NCBI RefSeq assembly: GCF_030143255.1
Contig: NZ_JARJNR010000005.1
Coordinates: 1 to 64,000 of the forward strand
Origin: Frigidibacter sp. SD6-1
Lineage (GTDB): Bacteria; Pseudomonadota; Alphaproteobacteria; Rhodobacterales; Rhodobacteraceae
Length of the DNA: 64,000 nt
Reading direction: 5' to 3'
Below, piece after piece: positions 8,199 to 17,274 of the stretch. Within the stretch, counting starts at the first letter, position 1; each line of letters begins with the position of its first letter. A model generated the notes under the pieces. That model worked only from the letters and a program-made list of their open reading frames with translations. It searched no databases and had not been told where the DNA came from. The translations under genes were made by a program, and so were the position numbers.

Positions 8199-9037
8199 GT
8201 CATGTCCTTCGGCAACGCCGGGATCAGCCGTTCCATCAACGAAAGAAGCCTGGGCTGGGCGATCTTTACCGCCTCCCAAACCTCGTCTTCGTTCGTGACA
8301 TGCGCGTCCGACACGTCCGCAACCGCGATGTTCGTCACGGCCGAAAGCGCCAATACCCTCTGGCCCGCCTGCCGCGCGGCGATCACTTCGGGCACGGTCG
8401 ACATGCCGACAAGGCCGCAGCCCATCGCCGCGAAGAACCGGATCAGTGCCGGGGGCTCGAAGCTCGGCCCGACATTGTGGGCATAGACCGCCCGCTTCAG
8501 CCCGGGTTCCAGCCGCTCGGCCAGCGCCAGAAGCTCCGGGTCATAGGCCTTGTTGAGCGAGGTGAAGCGCGGCCCCGGCGCGTCGTCCTGCGGACCCCGC
8601 GTCGGGTCCATCCCGGCGGCCATGGCCAGCGACAGGTGATCCTCGATCAGCACCAGTTCACCCACAGAATACCCGGCGCCGATGCCGCCCGCCGCATTGG
8701 TAAAGACCGCCGTCCGCGCCCCGAGCGCCGCCATCACCCGTGTCGGGAACACCACCTCGGCCGGGGAGTAGCCCTCATACATATGGACGCGGCCCTGCAT
8801 GGCGACCACCGTGCGCCCGAAAAGCTGCCCCAGACACAGACGCCCCGCATGGCCCGGCGCGGTCGAGACCGGAAAGCCCGGGATATCGCCGTAAGGAATG
8901 CGCGGCCCCTCAATGCGGTCCGCAAGCGGACCGAGACCTGACCCAAGCACAAGCGCAATTTCAGGCCGGGCCGGGAAAACGCCTCGAATATGGTCGACTG
9001 CCCTGTCCAAAGCGTTCCGTTGCATCTTCGCCCGCAT
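8195..9037 (-). CDS. purine nucleoside phosphorylase / methylthioinosine phosphorylase
   Basis: Trimeric (PNP/MTAP superfamily) nucleoside phosphorylase, 280 aa. Motifs: LVLGSGLGPLAD (phosphate loop), GRVHMYEGYSP, TNAAGGIGAGYSVGEL, GPSFEPPALIR carrying the purine-binding Glu, GMSTVPEVIAARQAG and AVTNIAVAD with the Asn typical of 6-oxopurine enzymes. The GMSTVPE and Glu/Asn pair favour a PNP or methylthioinosine phosphorylase rather than an adenosine-specific MTA phosphorylase, which fits the adjacent deaminase. Product would be hypoxanthine and a (5-modified) ribose-1-phosphate for MtnA. First gene of the operon; ATG 9037 or 9025 are both possible. Its 103-base upstream region is shared with the SorC-type regulator. 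Confidence 0.85.
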   Translation of the reverse strand: MRAKMQRNALDRAVDHIRGVFPARPEIALVLGSGLGPLADRIEGPRIPYGDIPGFPVSTAPGHAGRLCLGQLFGRTVVAMQGRVHMYEGYSPAEVVFPTRVMAALGARTAVFTNAAGGIGAGYSVGELVLIEDHLSLAMAAGMDPTRGPQDDAPGPRFTSLNKAYDPELLALAERLEPGLKRAVYAHNVGPSFEPPALIRFFAAMGCGLVGMSTVPEVIAARQAGQRVLALSAVTNIAVADVSDAHVTNEDEVWEAVKIAQPRLLSLMERLIPALPKDMT

Positions 9038-9052
9038 TTGTGACTAATGTTA

Positions 9053-9083
9053 TTGTTAATAACAAATGTTGCATTTGATGCAA
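9053..9083. promoter_or_regulatory. paired inverted repeats, candidate operator of the phosphorylase operon
   Basis: Two perfect 6-bp inverted repeats lie side by side in the divergent spacer: TTGTTA-A-TAACAA at 9053-9065 and TTGCAT-TTG-ATGCAA at 9069-9083. They stand out from the GC-rich background and sit 16 bases upstream of the phosphorylase start. A SorC-type regulator encoded 58 bases to the right is the obvious candidate to bind them. Confidence 0.6.
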
Positions 9084-9140
9084 GCACATTGATGTTGTCC
9101 CGCATCGCCGACATAACGGAACAAACAGGCGAGGTTGTCC

Positions 9141-10094
9141 ATGCGTGCACCCCAGGAACATGTCATCCATAAAGCGGCATGGTTCTATCATATCCAGGGC
9201 ATGCGGCAGGAGGACATTGCCGAAGCGCTAGGGCTGTCCCGCGCGACCGTCATCAATTACCTCAAGCGCGCCCGCGATATCGGTGCGGTGACGATCCGCG
9301 TTCCGGCTGGTTTGTTCCGGGATGACGTGCTCGCACGGCGGCTGGAAGACGGGCTTGGCCTCAAGATGGTCTGGGTCGTCCCGGACGGAAGCGATGGGCC
9401 CGAGGTGAATTTTTCCCAGGCCGCCGGCATGGTCCTTCTCGACCTCGTCCAGCCCGACAGCCTGATGGGGCTGGCCTGGGGCGAAACCGTGTTCGCCATG
9501 GTCGATGCCCTGCCGATGACCGAAGTCCCCGGCCTGTCGATCGTCCAGATGTGCGGCAACCTCGGCACCTCGTTCCAGTACCGGCCCGACTATTGCACGC
9601 TTGAAATGGCGCGCCGCCTTTGGGCCTTTGGCGAGAACCTCTATGCGCCTCTGGTGCTGTCCTCGGAGGAGCTTGCAACCGCGATCAGGCAGGAAGATAC
9701 GGTCAGGCATCAGCTGGAACGGCTTCGCGACTGCGATCTGGCCCTGTTTTCGGTCGGAAGCTGCGGACCCGAAAGCCACGTCGTGAAAAGCGGCGCGGTG
9801 TCGCCCGAAGAACTCTTGCTGCTGATGTCGCGAGGCGCCGTCGCGCAGGTCAATGCCCGCATGATCGGCGCTGACGGCGCTGAAATCGACTGTTCGTACA
9901 ATCGTCGGCTCGTGGCGATGGAGCTGGACGATTTCCGCCGGATCGAGAAACGGCTTTGCCTTGTTTCGGCTAGAGACAAGGTGCCTGCACTGAAAGCGGC
10001 GATTGCCGGGGGTCATGTCAGCCATCTGGTCGTGACCACTTCGGTCGCGGCCGATCTCGGCCGCGACCTCATGGACCCTGATCAGGCGAGCTGA
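9141..10094 (+). CDS. SorC/DeoR-type sugar-binding transcriptional regulator
   Basis: 317 aa regulator with an N-terminal helix-turn-helix (QEDIAEALGLSRATVINYLK, about 20-40) and the C-terminal SorC sugar-phosphate-binding domain (MGLAWGETVFAMVDAL, MCGNLGTSFQYRPD, LALFSVGSCGPES). Such proteins normally bind a phosphorylated sugar and release or engage DNA accordingly. I chose ATG 9141, six bases after GAGG; the TTG at 9135 abuts the Shine-Dalgarno and is unlikely. It is divergent from the phosphorylase-deaminase-mtnA operon and convergent with the RuBisCO-like gene, so its effector may be one of the pentose phosphates of that route. That link is inference. Confidence 0.85.
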   Translation: MRAPQEHVIHKAAWFYHIQGMRQEDIAEALGLSRATVINYLKRARDIGAVTIRVPAGLFRDDVLARRLEDGLGLKMVWVVPDGSDGPEVNFSQAAGMVLLDLVQPDSLMGLAWGETVFAMVDALPMTEVPGLSIVQMCGNLGTSFQYRPDYCTLEMARRLWAFGENLYAPLVLSSEELATAIRQEDTVRHQLERLRDCDLALFSVGSCGPESHVVKSGAVSPEELLLLMSRGAVAQVNARMIGADGAEIDCSYNRRLVAMELDDFRRIEKRLCLVSARDKVPALKAAIAGGHVSHLVVTTSVAADLGRDLMDPDQAS

Positions 10095-10167
10095 TGGCCC
10101 GCAACCTTCGGCATGACTGCGGCGCAGATCGCGAAAACTGCGGTGCTGTCGGGCGGCATGGCGTTCT

Positions 10168-11307
10168 TCAGGCGCCGGTATCAAGGGCGGCGCGCATGTC
10201 GCGGATGGCGTCGCCGATCCTGTCGCCATAGCGCAGGAGCGAGCCGCCGAGGAGGTAGACGCAATCGGGCCCGTAAAGCCGCATCATGTCGGGCAAACGG
10301 TCCATGCTCATCCCGCCGCCGGGGCTGGGCAGGATCGGGCGGCCGGGGCCATTCCCGTCACGGCAATCCGCGACGATCCCGGCACATTCGGCTTCGGAAA
10401 AACCGAAGCGGCCTCCGTGATTGGGAAAGACGGAGATATCGGCCCCGGCGATCCGCATCATCGTGCCAAACATCATCCCGTGGCTGTAACCGGTATCGGG
10501 CGACAACACATAGGGACCAAGATGCGCCGGGTGGGCCATGATCGGCAGGCCGAAGCCTTCGTCCTGCGCAAGCCGGTTCATCGTGTCGAAGCCAAGGATG
10601 CCGGGGATGATCAGGACCCCGTCGGCGCCGGCCTCCTTGGCGAAGAACGCGTCCTCCCGCACCCGGTCGCCGTGGCCGAGAATGGAGGGAAAATAGAGCG
10701 CGCGCGTCGTGTCGCCCCTGGCCTGGCGCTCGGCATTGGCGCGCGCCACCGCGTCGGCGCAGGCCGGGATACGGTCGCGGAAAGGGGCGGCGGGCTGGTT
10801 GGCAAGGCCGTGATCCTCTTTCACGATATCCGCGCCTGCGCGCGCCGTTGCATGGCAGAGCCGGGCGAAATGCGCCGTGTCAGAGCCCTGCGGCTTGATC
10901 ACCGGGCAGACGAAACCGCCCGACTGCCGCCCGGTCAGGGCCCGGATGCCCGACGCGCCGAACCGCGCACCGGGAAAGCGGCGCTCCATCTCCGCCCCCG
11001 GCTCGATCCCCACCACCTTGATGCCCTTCTGGATCGAGGAATTGCCGAAGATCACGTTGATATATTGTGTCAGCTCATTCCCGACCGCGTCAGACGAATA
11101 GCTGATCCGCGCAAGCCAGGTGGCGCCATCGGGCTCTGCCTCAAGCCCGGTCACACGTCCAAGGATCTCATCCTCGACATAGCCGGGGGAAACGACGTCG
11201 CGCGGGACCTCTACGGTCTGTTCAAGAGCGATGCCCTCCGCGCGCGCCCGGGCGTCTTCGCGGGAGCGGGCGAAGAGCCGGTAGGTGACTGTGAAGCGCG
11301 CTCCCAT
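10168..11307 (-). CDS. RuBisCO-like protein (form IV, non-carboxylating)
   Basis: Large-subunit-family protein of 379 aa, shorter than true RuBisCO. N-terminal alpha/beta domain to about 125, then the TIM barrel. Equivalents of active-site positions: CPVIKPQ keeps the first lysine (K138) but has Gln at 140 for the second; IVKEDHG keeps the carbamylated lysine (K163) and Asp165 but has His166 for Glu; MAHPAH keeps His259 but has Pro for Arg; FPNHGGRFGF has Arg300 for the loop-6 lysine; SPGGGMS and YLLGGSLL are the phosphate loops. It cannot be an ordinary carboxylase. The IKP/DHG/FPN-GGRF pattern resembles the OiaX-like type IV branch. ATG 11307 overlaps the transketolase stop (TGATG). Role: isomerase, transcarboxylase or decarboxylase on a sugar phosphate; undetermined. 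Confidence 0.85.
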   Translation of the reverse strand: MGARFTVTYRLFARSREDARARAEGIALEQTVEVPRDVVSPGYVEDEILGRVTGLEAEPDGATWLARISYSSDAVGNELTQYINVIFGNSSIQKGIKVVGIEPGAEMERRFPGARFGASGIRALTGRQSGGFVCPVIKPQGSDTAHFARLCHATARAGADIVKEDHGLANQPAAPFRDRIPACADAVARANAERQARGDTTRALYFPSILGHGDRVREDAFFAKEAGADGVLIIPGILGFDTMNRLAQDEGFGLPIMAHPAHLGPYVLSPDTGYSHGMMFGTMMRIAGADISVFPNHGGRFGFSEAECAGIVADCRDGNGPGRPILPSPGGGMSMDRLPDMMRLYGPDCVYLLGGSLLRYGDRIGDAIRDMRAALDTGA

Positions 11308-12311
11308 CAAAGCGCCTCGGCCTTGACGAGGGAATGGACATCCTCCACGCGGGCGGCGTCTAGATGCTCTTCGGCAATTCCGAAATCCTGCCCCACAAGC
11401 CCCTCGATCCCCCGCACCAGCGCCAAAGCGTCAAGGTCGTAGTAGCGCATCAGATAGGGGCGGGAACCGCCATGGGCGTAGGTGTCCTTCAGCCCCAGCC
11501 GGATCAGGCGCTTTCCCACCCCGGCATCGGCCATCGTCTCGGCGACCAGGCTGCCGATGCCGCCTTCGGTCACATGGTTTTCCAGTGTCACGACGCCGTG
11601 GCGGACCGACCCGATGTGATCGAGAAGCTGGGCCGCGTCGAACGGCTTGATCGTGTGCAGGTGCAGATGGCGGATCGAAAGACCCGCGCGCGACAGCGCC
11701 ACACGGGCACGCAAGGCCTCTTCGGTGGTGATGCCGGACGTCACGACAAGGATGTCGCTGCCTTCCGACAGGACCCGCATCTCGCCCACCCGGATCGGCG
11801 TGTCGAACAGCCGCGGCACCGAGCCGCGCAGGATGCGGCACCAGACCGGGCCGTCGATGCTGTCGGCGGCCTCGCAGATGCTTTCGACCTCGGTCGCGTC
11901 GCCGGTTTCAAGGATCGACATATTGGGGATCGAGCGCATCACCGCGATATCCTCGATGGCCTGATGGGTCATGCCGCCGGGCGTCGTGATGCCGGGCAGA
12001 AAGCCCATCAGGCGCACCTTGCGGCGCGGATAGGCGACCGAGGCCATGAGCTGGTCATAGGGCCTGCGATACATGAAGACGCCAAACGTGTGAATGAAGG
12101 GCCTGAACCCCGCCAGCGCCAGCCCGCCCGCGAAACTCATCATGTTCTGCTCGGCCATGCCCATCGACAGGAACTGATCGGGGTGCCGGTCGCGAAACCC
12201 GTCCACCTCGCAGGACGAGGTCAGGTCAGCCGACAGGCAGAGGATATCGGGGTTGCCCGCCGCATAGGCTTCGAACGCGCGGGCGTAGGGCCGGTTTACC
12301 ATTTCAACCAT
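11307..12311 (-). CDS. transketolase, C-terminal (pyrimidine-binding) subunit
   Basis: Second half of a split transketolase, 334 aa. N-terminal Pyr domain with SADLTSSCEVDGFRDRHP and the conserved cofactor-activating glutamate in GMAEQNMMSFAGGLAL (E54), PGITTPGGMTHQAIEDIA in the middle, and the C-terminal transketolase domain from about 190 (SDILVVTSGI, VTLENHVTEGGIGSLVAE). Works with the N-terminal subunit encoded 12 bases upstream to transfer a two-carbon ketol unit with thiamine diphosphate. Overlaps the RuBisCO-like gene by one base, indicating a shared pathway. Similar two-subunit enzymes include apulose-4-phosphate transketolase AptAB; the substrate here is unknown. Confidence 0.85.
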   Translation of the reverse strand: MVEMVNRPYARAFEAYAAGNPDILCLSADLTSSCEVDGFRDRHPDQFLSMGMAEQNMMSFAGGLALAGFRPFIHTFGVFMYRRPYDQLMASVAYPRRKVRLMGFLPGITTPGGMTHQAIEDIAVMRSIPNMSILETGDATEVESICEAADSIDGPVWCRILRGSVPRLFDTPIRVGEMRVLSEGSDILVVTSGITTEEALRARVALSRAGLSIRHLHLHTIKPFDAAQLLDHIGSVRHGVVTLENHVTEGGIGSLVAETMADAGVGKRLIRLGLKDTYAHGGSRPYLMRYYDLDALALVRGIEGLVGQDFGIAEEHLDAARVEDVHSLVKAEAL

Positions 12312-12323
12312 GCTCAGACCCTC

Positions 12324-13253
12324 TCAGTGCCGGTCGTCGATCGGATCGACGCCAAGCTCGGCGGCGATGGACAGGTTCATGCGGGCTCGTTCCTCCTCGG
12401 ACTTGAACCGCACATAATGCAGGCGCGGGAACCGTTCCTGTAGGGCGCTCATCGCATGGAAGGGCGAGGTGCGGGCGAGGATGATCAGCGGGCGGCCTTC
12501 ATGCGGTTCGCGTACCGCATCGCGCATCGCGGTCAGGTCGTGGCCGTCGATCTCGGCGCAGGCGGCACCGAAGCAGCGGAACTTGGCGGCGATATCGCCG
12601 ACCTCCATCACCGAGGACATTGCGCCATCGCATTGCTGATCGTTGACGTCCATGATCGCGAGAAGATTGTCGATCCCGTGATGAACGGCGGCCTGAACCG
12701 CCTCCCAGGTCTGGCCTTCCTGCACCTCGCCGTCGGACATGAAAACCCAGGTCCGCCCCGGCTCGGCCCGGCGCTTGCGGCCCCAGGCCAGCCCCGCGCC
12801 GGTCGAAAGCCCGATGCCAAGCGTGCCGTTATGCACCTCCATGCCCGGGCTGTGTTCCGCCCCGATCATCTCGACCGACGAGCCGTCCTGATTGAACATC
12901 TCCAGCCCCTCGGGCGCCATACGGCCAACCTCGATCAGGGTCGCATAGGCGACCAGAGCATAATGGGCAGGGGCAATGAACAACCGGTCGAACTCCGGAG
13001 CCGCGGGGCCGTTATAGCCAGCCCCGGTGTGGTAATCGGAGTTGGACGCCGACGGCACACCGGCGAAGGGCCTGGGGATCATCGGCAAGGTCGGCGCACC
13101 AAGCTTCAGTTCCTCGTTATAGAGCCAGGCCAGCTGCTCGGCCGCCGAGCAGGCCTGTGAAAGATAACCGCCATTGTTGCGGATCGTATGTTCGAAGACC
13201 CGGCGCCGGATCCCCAGCGCCACGTCCTCGGTCGTTCGGGCGTTCGTCAGCAA
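12324..13253 (-). CDS. transketolase, N-terminal (TPP-binding) subunit
   Basis: First half of the split transketolase, about 309 aa. The diphosphate-binding motif is FMSDGEVQEGQTWEA (about 171-185) followed by VNDQQCDG; canonical enzymes have GDGE where this has SDGE. The N-terminal substrate loop reads NNGGYLSQACSAAE instead of GHxGG, so the usual catalytic histidine of that loop is replaced. HTGAGYNG and APAHYALVAY follow. Start: no ATG near the N-terminus; TTG 13253 is preceded by GGGAGG with 7-base spacing and is my choice. TTG 13289 would add 12 residues without a good ribosome-binding site. First gene of TK-N, TK-C, RuBisCO-like protein. Substrate not deducible. Confidence 0.82.
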   Translation of the reverse strand: MLTNARTTEDVALGIRRRVFEHTIRNNGGYLSQACSAAEQLAWLYNEELKLGAPTLPMIPRPFAGVPSASNSDYHTGAGYNGPAAPEFDRLFIAPAHYALVAYATLIEVGRMAPEGLEMFNQDGSSVEMIGAEHSPGMEVHNGTLGIGLSTGAGLAWGRKRRAEPGRTWVFMSDGEVQEGQTWEAVQAAVHHGIDNLLAIMDVNDQQCDGAMSSVMEVGDIAAKFRCFGAACAEIDGHDLTAMRDAVREPHEGRPLIILARTSPFHAMSALQERFPRLHYVRFKSEEERARMNLSIAAELGVDPIDDRH

Positions 13254-13302
13254 ACGATGTCCTCCCTGGTCATCTATCAGGATTGTCAAACTCTACCGGG
13301 GT

Positions 13303-13552
13303 TCAAGGAGCGCGGCGCAGGAATTGTTTGGTTCTGCCATGCGCGGGTGCCGAAAAGATCGCCTCTGGCGGACCCGCTTCGACGATCGTTCCCTTGTCGA
13401 GGAAGCAGATCTTGTCGGCCGCCTCCCGGGTAAAGCCCATTTCATGGGTGGCCATGACCATCGTCATGCCTGCGGACTTCAGCTCGCGCACCGCATCGAG
13501 CACCTCGCCCGCCAGTTCGGGTTCCAGCGCCAATGTGATTTCGTCAAACAGC
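13303..13552 (-). pseudogene. remnant of a polar amino-acid ABC transporter ATPase
   Basis: The reading frame gives LFDEITLALEPELAGEV, a decayed Walker B/D-loop (family form LLFDEPTSALDPEL), followed by TMVMATHEMGFTREAADKI with the switch histidine and a family-like C-terminus FSAPAHGRTKQFL. Everything upstream of Walker B (Walker A, Q-loop, signature) is missing and a stop codon stands just before LFDE. This is the last third of a glutamine/histidine-type uptake ATPase, left between the AfuC-like ATPase and the transketolase gene. It shows that the present junction of importer and enzyme genes arose by rearrangement. Confidence 0.8.
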
Positions 13553-13968
13553 CCTCACCTTGATCTTGATAACGCTCTCCCGCTTCGCGATCGCATTGAC
13601 AAATGTTTTAGTAATTACCAAAAGTACATCAACTCCGGCGAGTCAAGCGTAATCTTGCCAAACAAGCACGGAAAGCGCGGCTGCCCATGCGACCGAACTC
13701 AGGTACCAGTACCCTTCTCAGCCATGTCGCAGAGCATGATGACCGTCACTTTTCGCACACGATGCCGATCTGTCAGACATCGACATTCGGCCTTGTCGAT
13801 GCGGCGGATGCGGGCAACCTGCCGGCCTCGAAAACCCGCGACCGTTCTCGACCCCACTGTCACAGGCGCCTATCACGCGCGCGCGGCCTGGCCCGAGGGG
13901 AGGTTTCTCGATGCCTGCAGTTGTGCGAGGGCGCGAGTACGACCAATCCCTTCTGAGCCGATGGTCCG
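13553..13968. promoter_or_regulatory. gene-free stretch with a palindromic operator candidate
   Basis: About 416 bases with no supported gene; short frames on both strands have no recognisable motif. At 13606-13623 an 18-bp near-perfect palindrome (TTTTAGTAATTACCAAAA, one mismatched pair) with a GTAATTAC core lies in a locally AT-rich patch, next to a TTGACA at 13596-13601. It could be a GntR-type operator for the transketolase/RuBisCO-like operon or a leftover of the lost amino-acid transporter. Confidence 0.45.
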
Positions 13969-15036
<1,068 letters not shown>

Positions 15037-15052
15037 CTGGGGTCTCCGATGA

Positions 15053-17209
15053 TCAGGCTTCGACACGATCCGCCCGGCGCAGGCGGCGTTTGCCGATGAG
15101 AAGTTGAAGGATGAGGATTGCGGCGAGCATCGTCAGGATCAGCACCGCCGAATAGGCGATGGCAAAGCCGAATTCGCCGTTTTCGACGCGGCCGACGATG
15201 AAGGATGTCGCCATGTTGTGCCGCGCCGAGACAAGGAAGATGACGGCCGAAACCGAGGTGATGGCGCGGACAAAACTGTAGGTCAGCGCGGCCAGGATCG
15301 CGGGGCCCAGAAGCGGCGCGATGACCCGGCGGGCGGTGGTGAAGCTGTTCGCGCCCAGCATGAGCGAGGCCTCGTCGAGGCTGCGATCCAGCTGCGACAT
15401 GGCGGCGATGCCGCCCCGCACGCCGACCGGCATGTTGCGGAAGACGAAGACGAGGATGAGGATGACCGAGGTTCCCGTCAGCTCGATCGGCGGGAAGTTG
15501 AAGGCCATGACATAGGCGACGCCGATCACCGTGCCGGGGATCGCGAAAGAGAGCATGGTCGAGAACTCAAACGCCTCTTTGCCCGCGAATTTCTGGCGCA
15601 CGAGAAGATAGGCCGTGGCAAGGCCGACGAATGCCGTCAGCGGGGCCGAAATGCCGGCGATGGTCAGCGTGGTGAAATAGCTGTCCCAGGCCGAGCCGGT
15701 AAAGCGGACGCCGTTGGCGAACGAGACCGAAAAGGCGCGGATGTAATGCTCCAGCGTGAAAGAATGGTCATAGCCCCAGAGCTTCACGAAGGACCCGAAG
15801 ACGATCATCGAATAGATCGCGGCGGTGAAGGCGGCCCAGGGCAGCGCGGTCAGGTAGCAGGCCCAGCGGAGCGCCGGGTTGAGCGCGGCATGGCGCCCGG
15901 AATCCGCCTTGCCGGTGACGGTCGCGTAGGACTTCTTGCCGACCCAGCGGCGCTGGATCAGGAAGGCGCCAAGCGTCATGACCAGAAGTGCGATCGACAG
16001 GATGGCAGCTTTGGCAGGGTCGGCGACCGCGCCGACGATGGCAAAATAAATCTCGGTCGACAGCACGTTGAAATTGCCGCCCAGCACCAGCGGGTTGCCG
16101 AAATCGGCAAGGCTTTCGATGAAGCCAAGAAGGAAGGCATTGGCCAGCCCCGGCCGCATCAATGGCAGCGAGACATAGCGGAAGGTCTGCCAGCGGTCTG
16201 CGTCGAGCGTCTGGCTCGCCTCCTCCATCGAGGGGCTGACGCCTTCGACCACGCCGATCAGGACGAGAAAGGCGATGGGGGTGAAGGACAGCATCTGCGC
16301 GAGGTAGATGCCGCCGAAGCCGTAAAGCCAGCGGGTCTTTTCCCAGCCAAAGGCGTCGGCGAAGAATTCGGTGACCGTGCCCGCGCGACCGAAGAGAAGG
16401 ATCAGGGCAAGGCCGATGACGAAGGGCGGCGTGATGATCGGGATGATGGTCAGGACCCGCAAGAGCGGCTTGGCCCGGAACCCGGTCCGGGTGAAGATCA
16501 GCGCGAAGGCAAGGCCGAGCGCGGTCGTCCCCGCCCCGGTCATCACAGCCAGGATCAGCGAATTGATGGCCGGGCCGCATTCGGCGCCGGTCAGGCAGCC
16601 AAGCCCCCAGAGGTCGGCAGAAAAGAAACGGCCGAAGAATTCCGAGATGCCATACCCCGCGCCGCCTTTCATCTCGAAGGCGCGGATCAGGACATGGGCG
16701 ACGGGGTAGAATACGAAGGTCGCGACCAGTGCCACGATCAGGCCGATCAGGCCGGTCACGAACGCGTCGCCCCGCCCCCGGCCAAGGCCGGAAATACCGG
16801 TGGTCAGGATCATGAGGAGCCCGAGCGCGGTGACGAAAGCCCCGGCCCCCATGCCGGGCTGACCCTCGCCCGCGATCCAGCCGAACCGTGCAGCCGTACC
16901 GGGGATCAGGAGCGCCTCGGCAATCAAAAATCCGAGCCCCGCCGCCGCCGCGATGATGAGCCCGCGTGCCATGGCTGTCTGCCCATGCACAAGCGCAAGC
17001 ACCAGCGCGGCGGCGGCGAAGGCCGGAAGCGGACCGGACAGCCACCATTTACCATGGAGAACGACCTGCAAAAGGGCGGGAGCAGCCCCCGTACCGGTCA
17101 TTTCGTTCATCCAGCCGAGGCTGAAAACCCCGCCCGACACCATATACCAGGGCAGGAGCGCATAGCCCGCAAGCCCGATCAGGAGCCAGAGCCCCGCCGT
17201 CCGCTTCAT
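15053..17209 (-). CDS. afuB: AfuB-type fused ABC transporter permease
   Basis: 718 aa permease in which two six-helix halves are fused in one chain; each half carries an EAA loop (SMEEASQTLDADRWQTF at about 330 and SLDEASLMLGANSFTTA at about 640). An additional N-terminal block of four or five membrane helices (1-160) precedes the first half. This architecture is that of FbpB/AfuB proteins, so no partner permease is needed. Start ATG 17209, 65 bases after the binding-protein gene. Located in the inner membrane; transported compound presumably a small anionic sugar phosphate by analogy with AfuA. Confidence 0.88.
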   Translation of the reverse strand: MKRTAGLWLLIGLAGYALLPWYMVSGGVFSLGWMNEMTGTGAAPALLQVVLHGKWWLSGPLPAFAAAALVLALVHGQTAMARGLIIAAAAGLGFLIAEALLIPGTAARFGWIAGEGQPGMGAGAFVTALGLLMILTTGISGLGRGRGDAFVTGLIGLIVALVATFVFYPVAHVLIRAFEMKGGAGYGISEFFGRFFSADLWGLGCLTGAECGPAINSLILAVMTGAGTTALGLAFALIFTRTGFRAKPLLRVLTIIPIITPPFVIGLALILLFGRAGTVTEFFADAFGWEKTRWLYGFGGIYLAQMLSFTPIAFLVLIGVVEGVSPSMEEASQTLDADRWQTFRYVSLPLMRPGLANAFLLGFIESLADFGNPLVLGGNFNVLSTEIYFAIVGAVADPAKAAILSIALLVMTLGAFLIQRRWVGKKSYATVTGKADSGRHAALNPALRWACYLTALPWAAFTAAIYSMIVFGSFVKLWGYDHSFTLEHYIRAFSVSFANGVRFTGSAWDSYFTTLTIAGISAPLTAFVGLATAYLLVRQKFAGKEAFEFSTMLSFAIPGTVIGVAYVMAFNFPPIELTGTSVILILVFVFRNMPVGVRGGIAAMSQLDRSLDEASLMLGANSFTTARRVIAPLLGPAILAALTYSFVRAITSVSAVIFLVSARHNMATSFIVGRVENGEFGFAIAYSAVLILTMLAAILILQLLIGKRRLRRADRVEA

Positions 17210-17274
17210 CGTTCGCTATCCTTGATTGTCCCGCACCGGGAAAGGCGGGCCGCCGATGCGACCCGCTTCCGCGC

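Noticed and set aside
8195-9037. Classical MTA phosphorylase (MtnP) as name
   Set aside because: The GMSTVPE segment and Glu/Asn purine-site pair point to 6-oxopurine substrates, matching the coupled deaminase.
10168-11307. True RuBisCO or a classical YkrW enolase
   Set aside because: Loop-6 lysine, second catalytic lysine and metal glutamate are all replaced, and no mtnB/mtnX-type genes are nearby.
13687-13956. 90-codon plus-strand frame between AfuC and the amino-acid ABC remnant
   Set aside because: No recognisable domain, no ribosome-binding site, composition like non-coding DNA.
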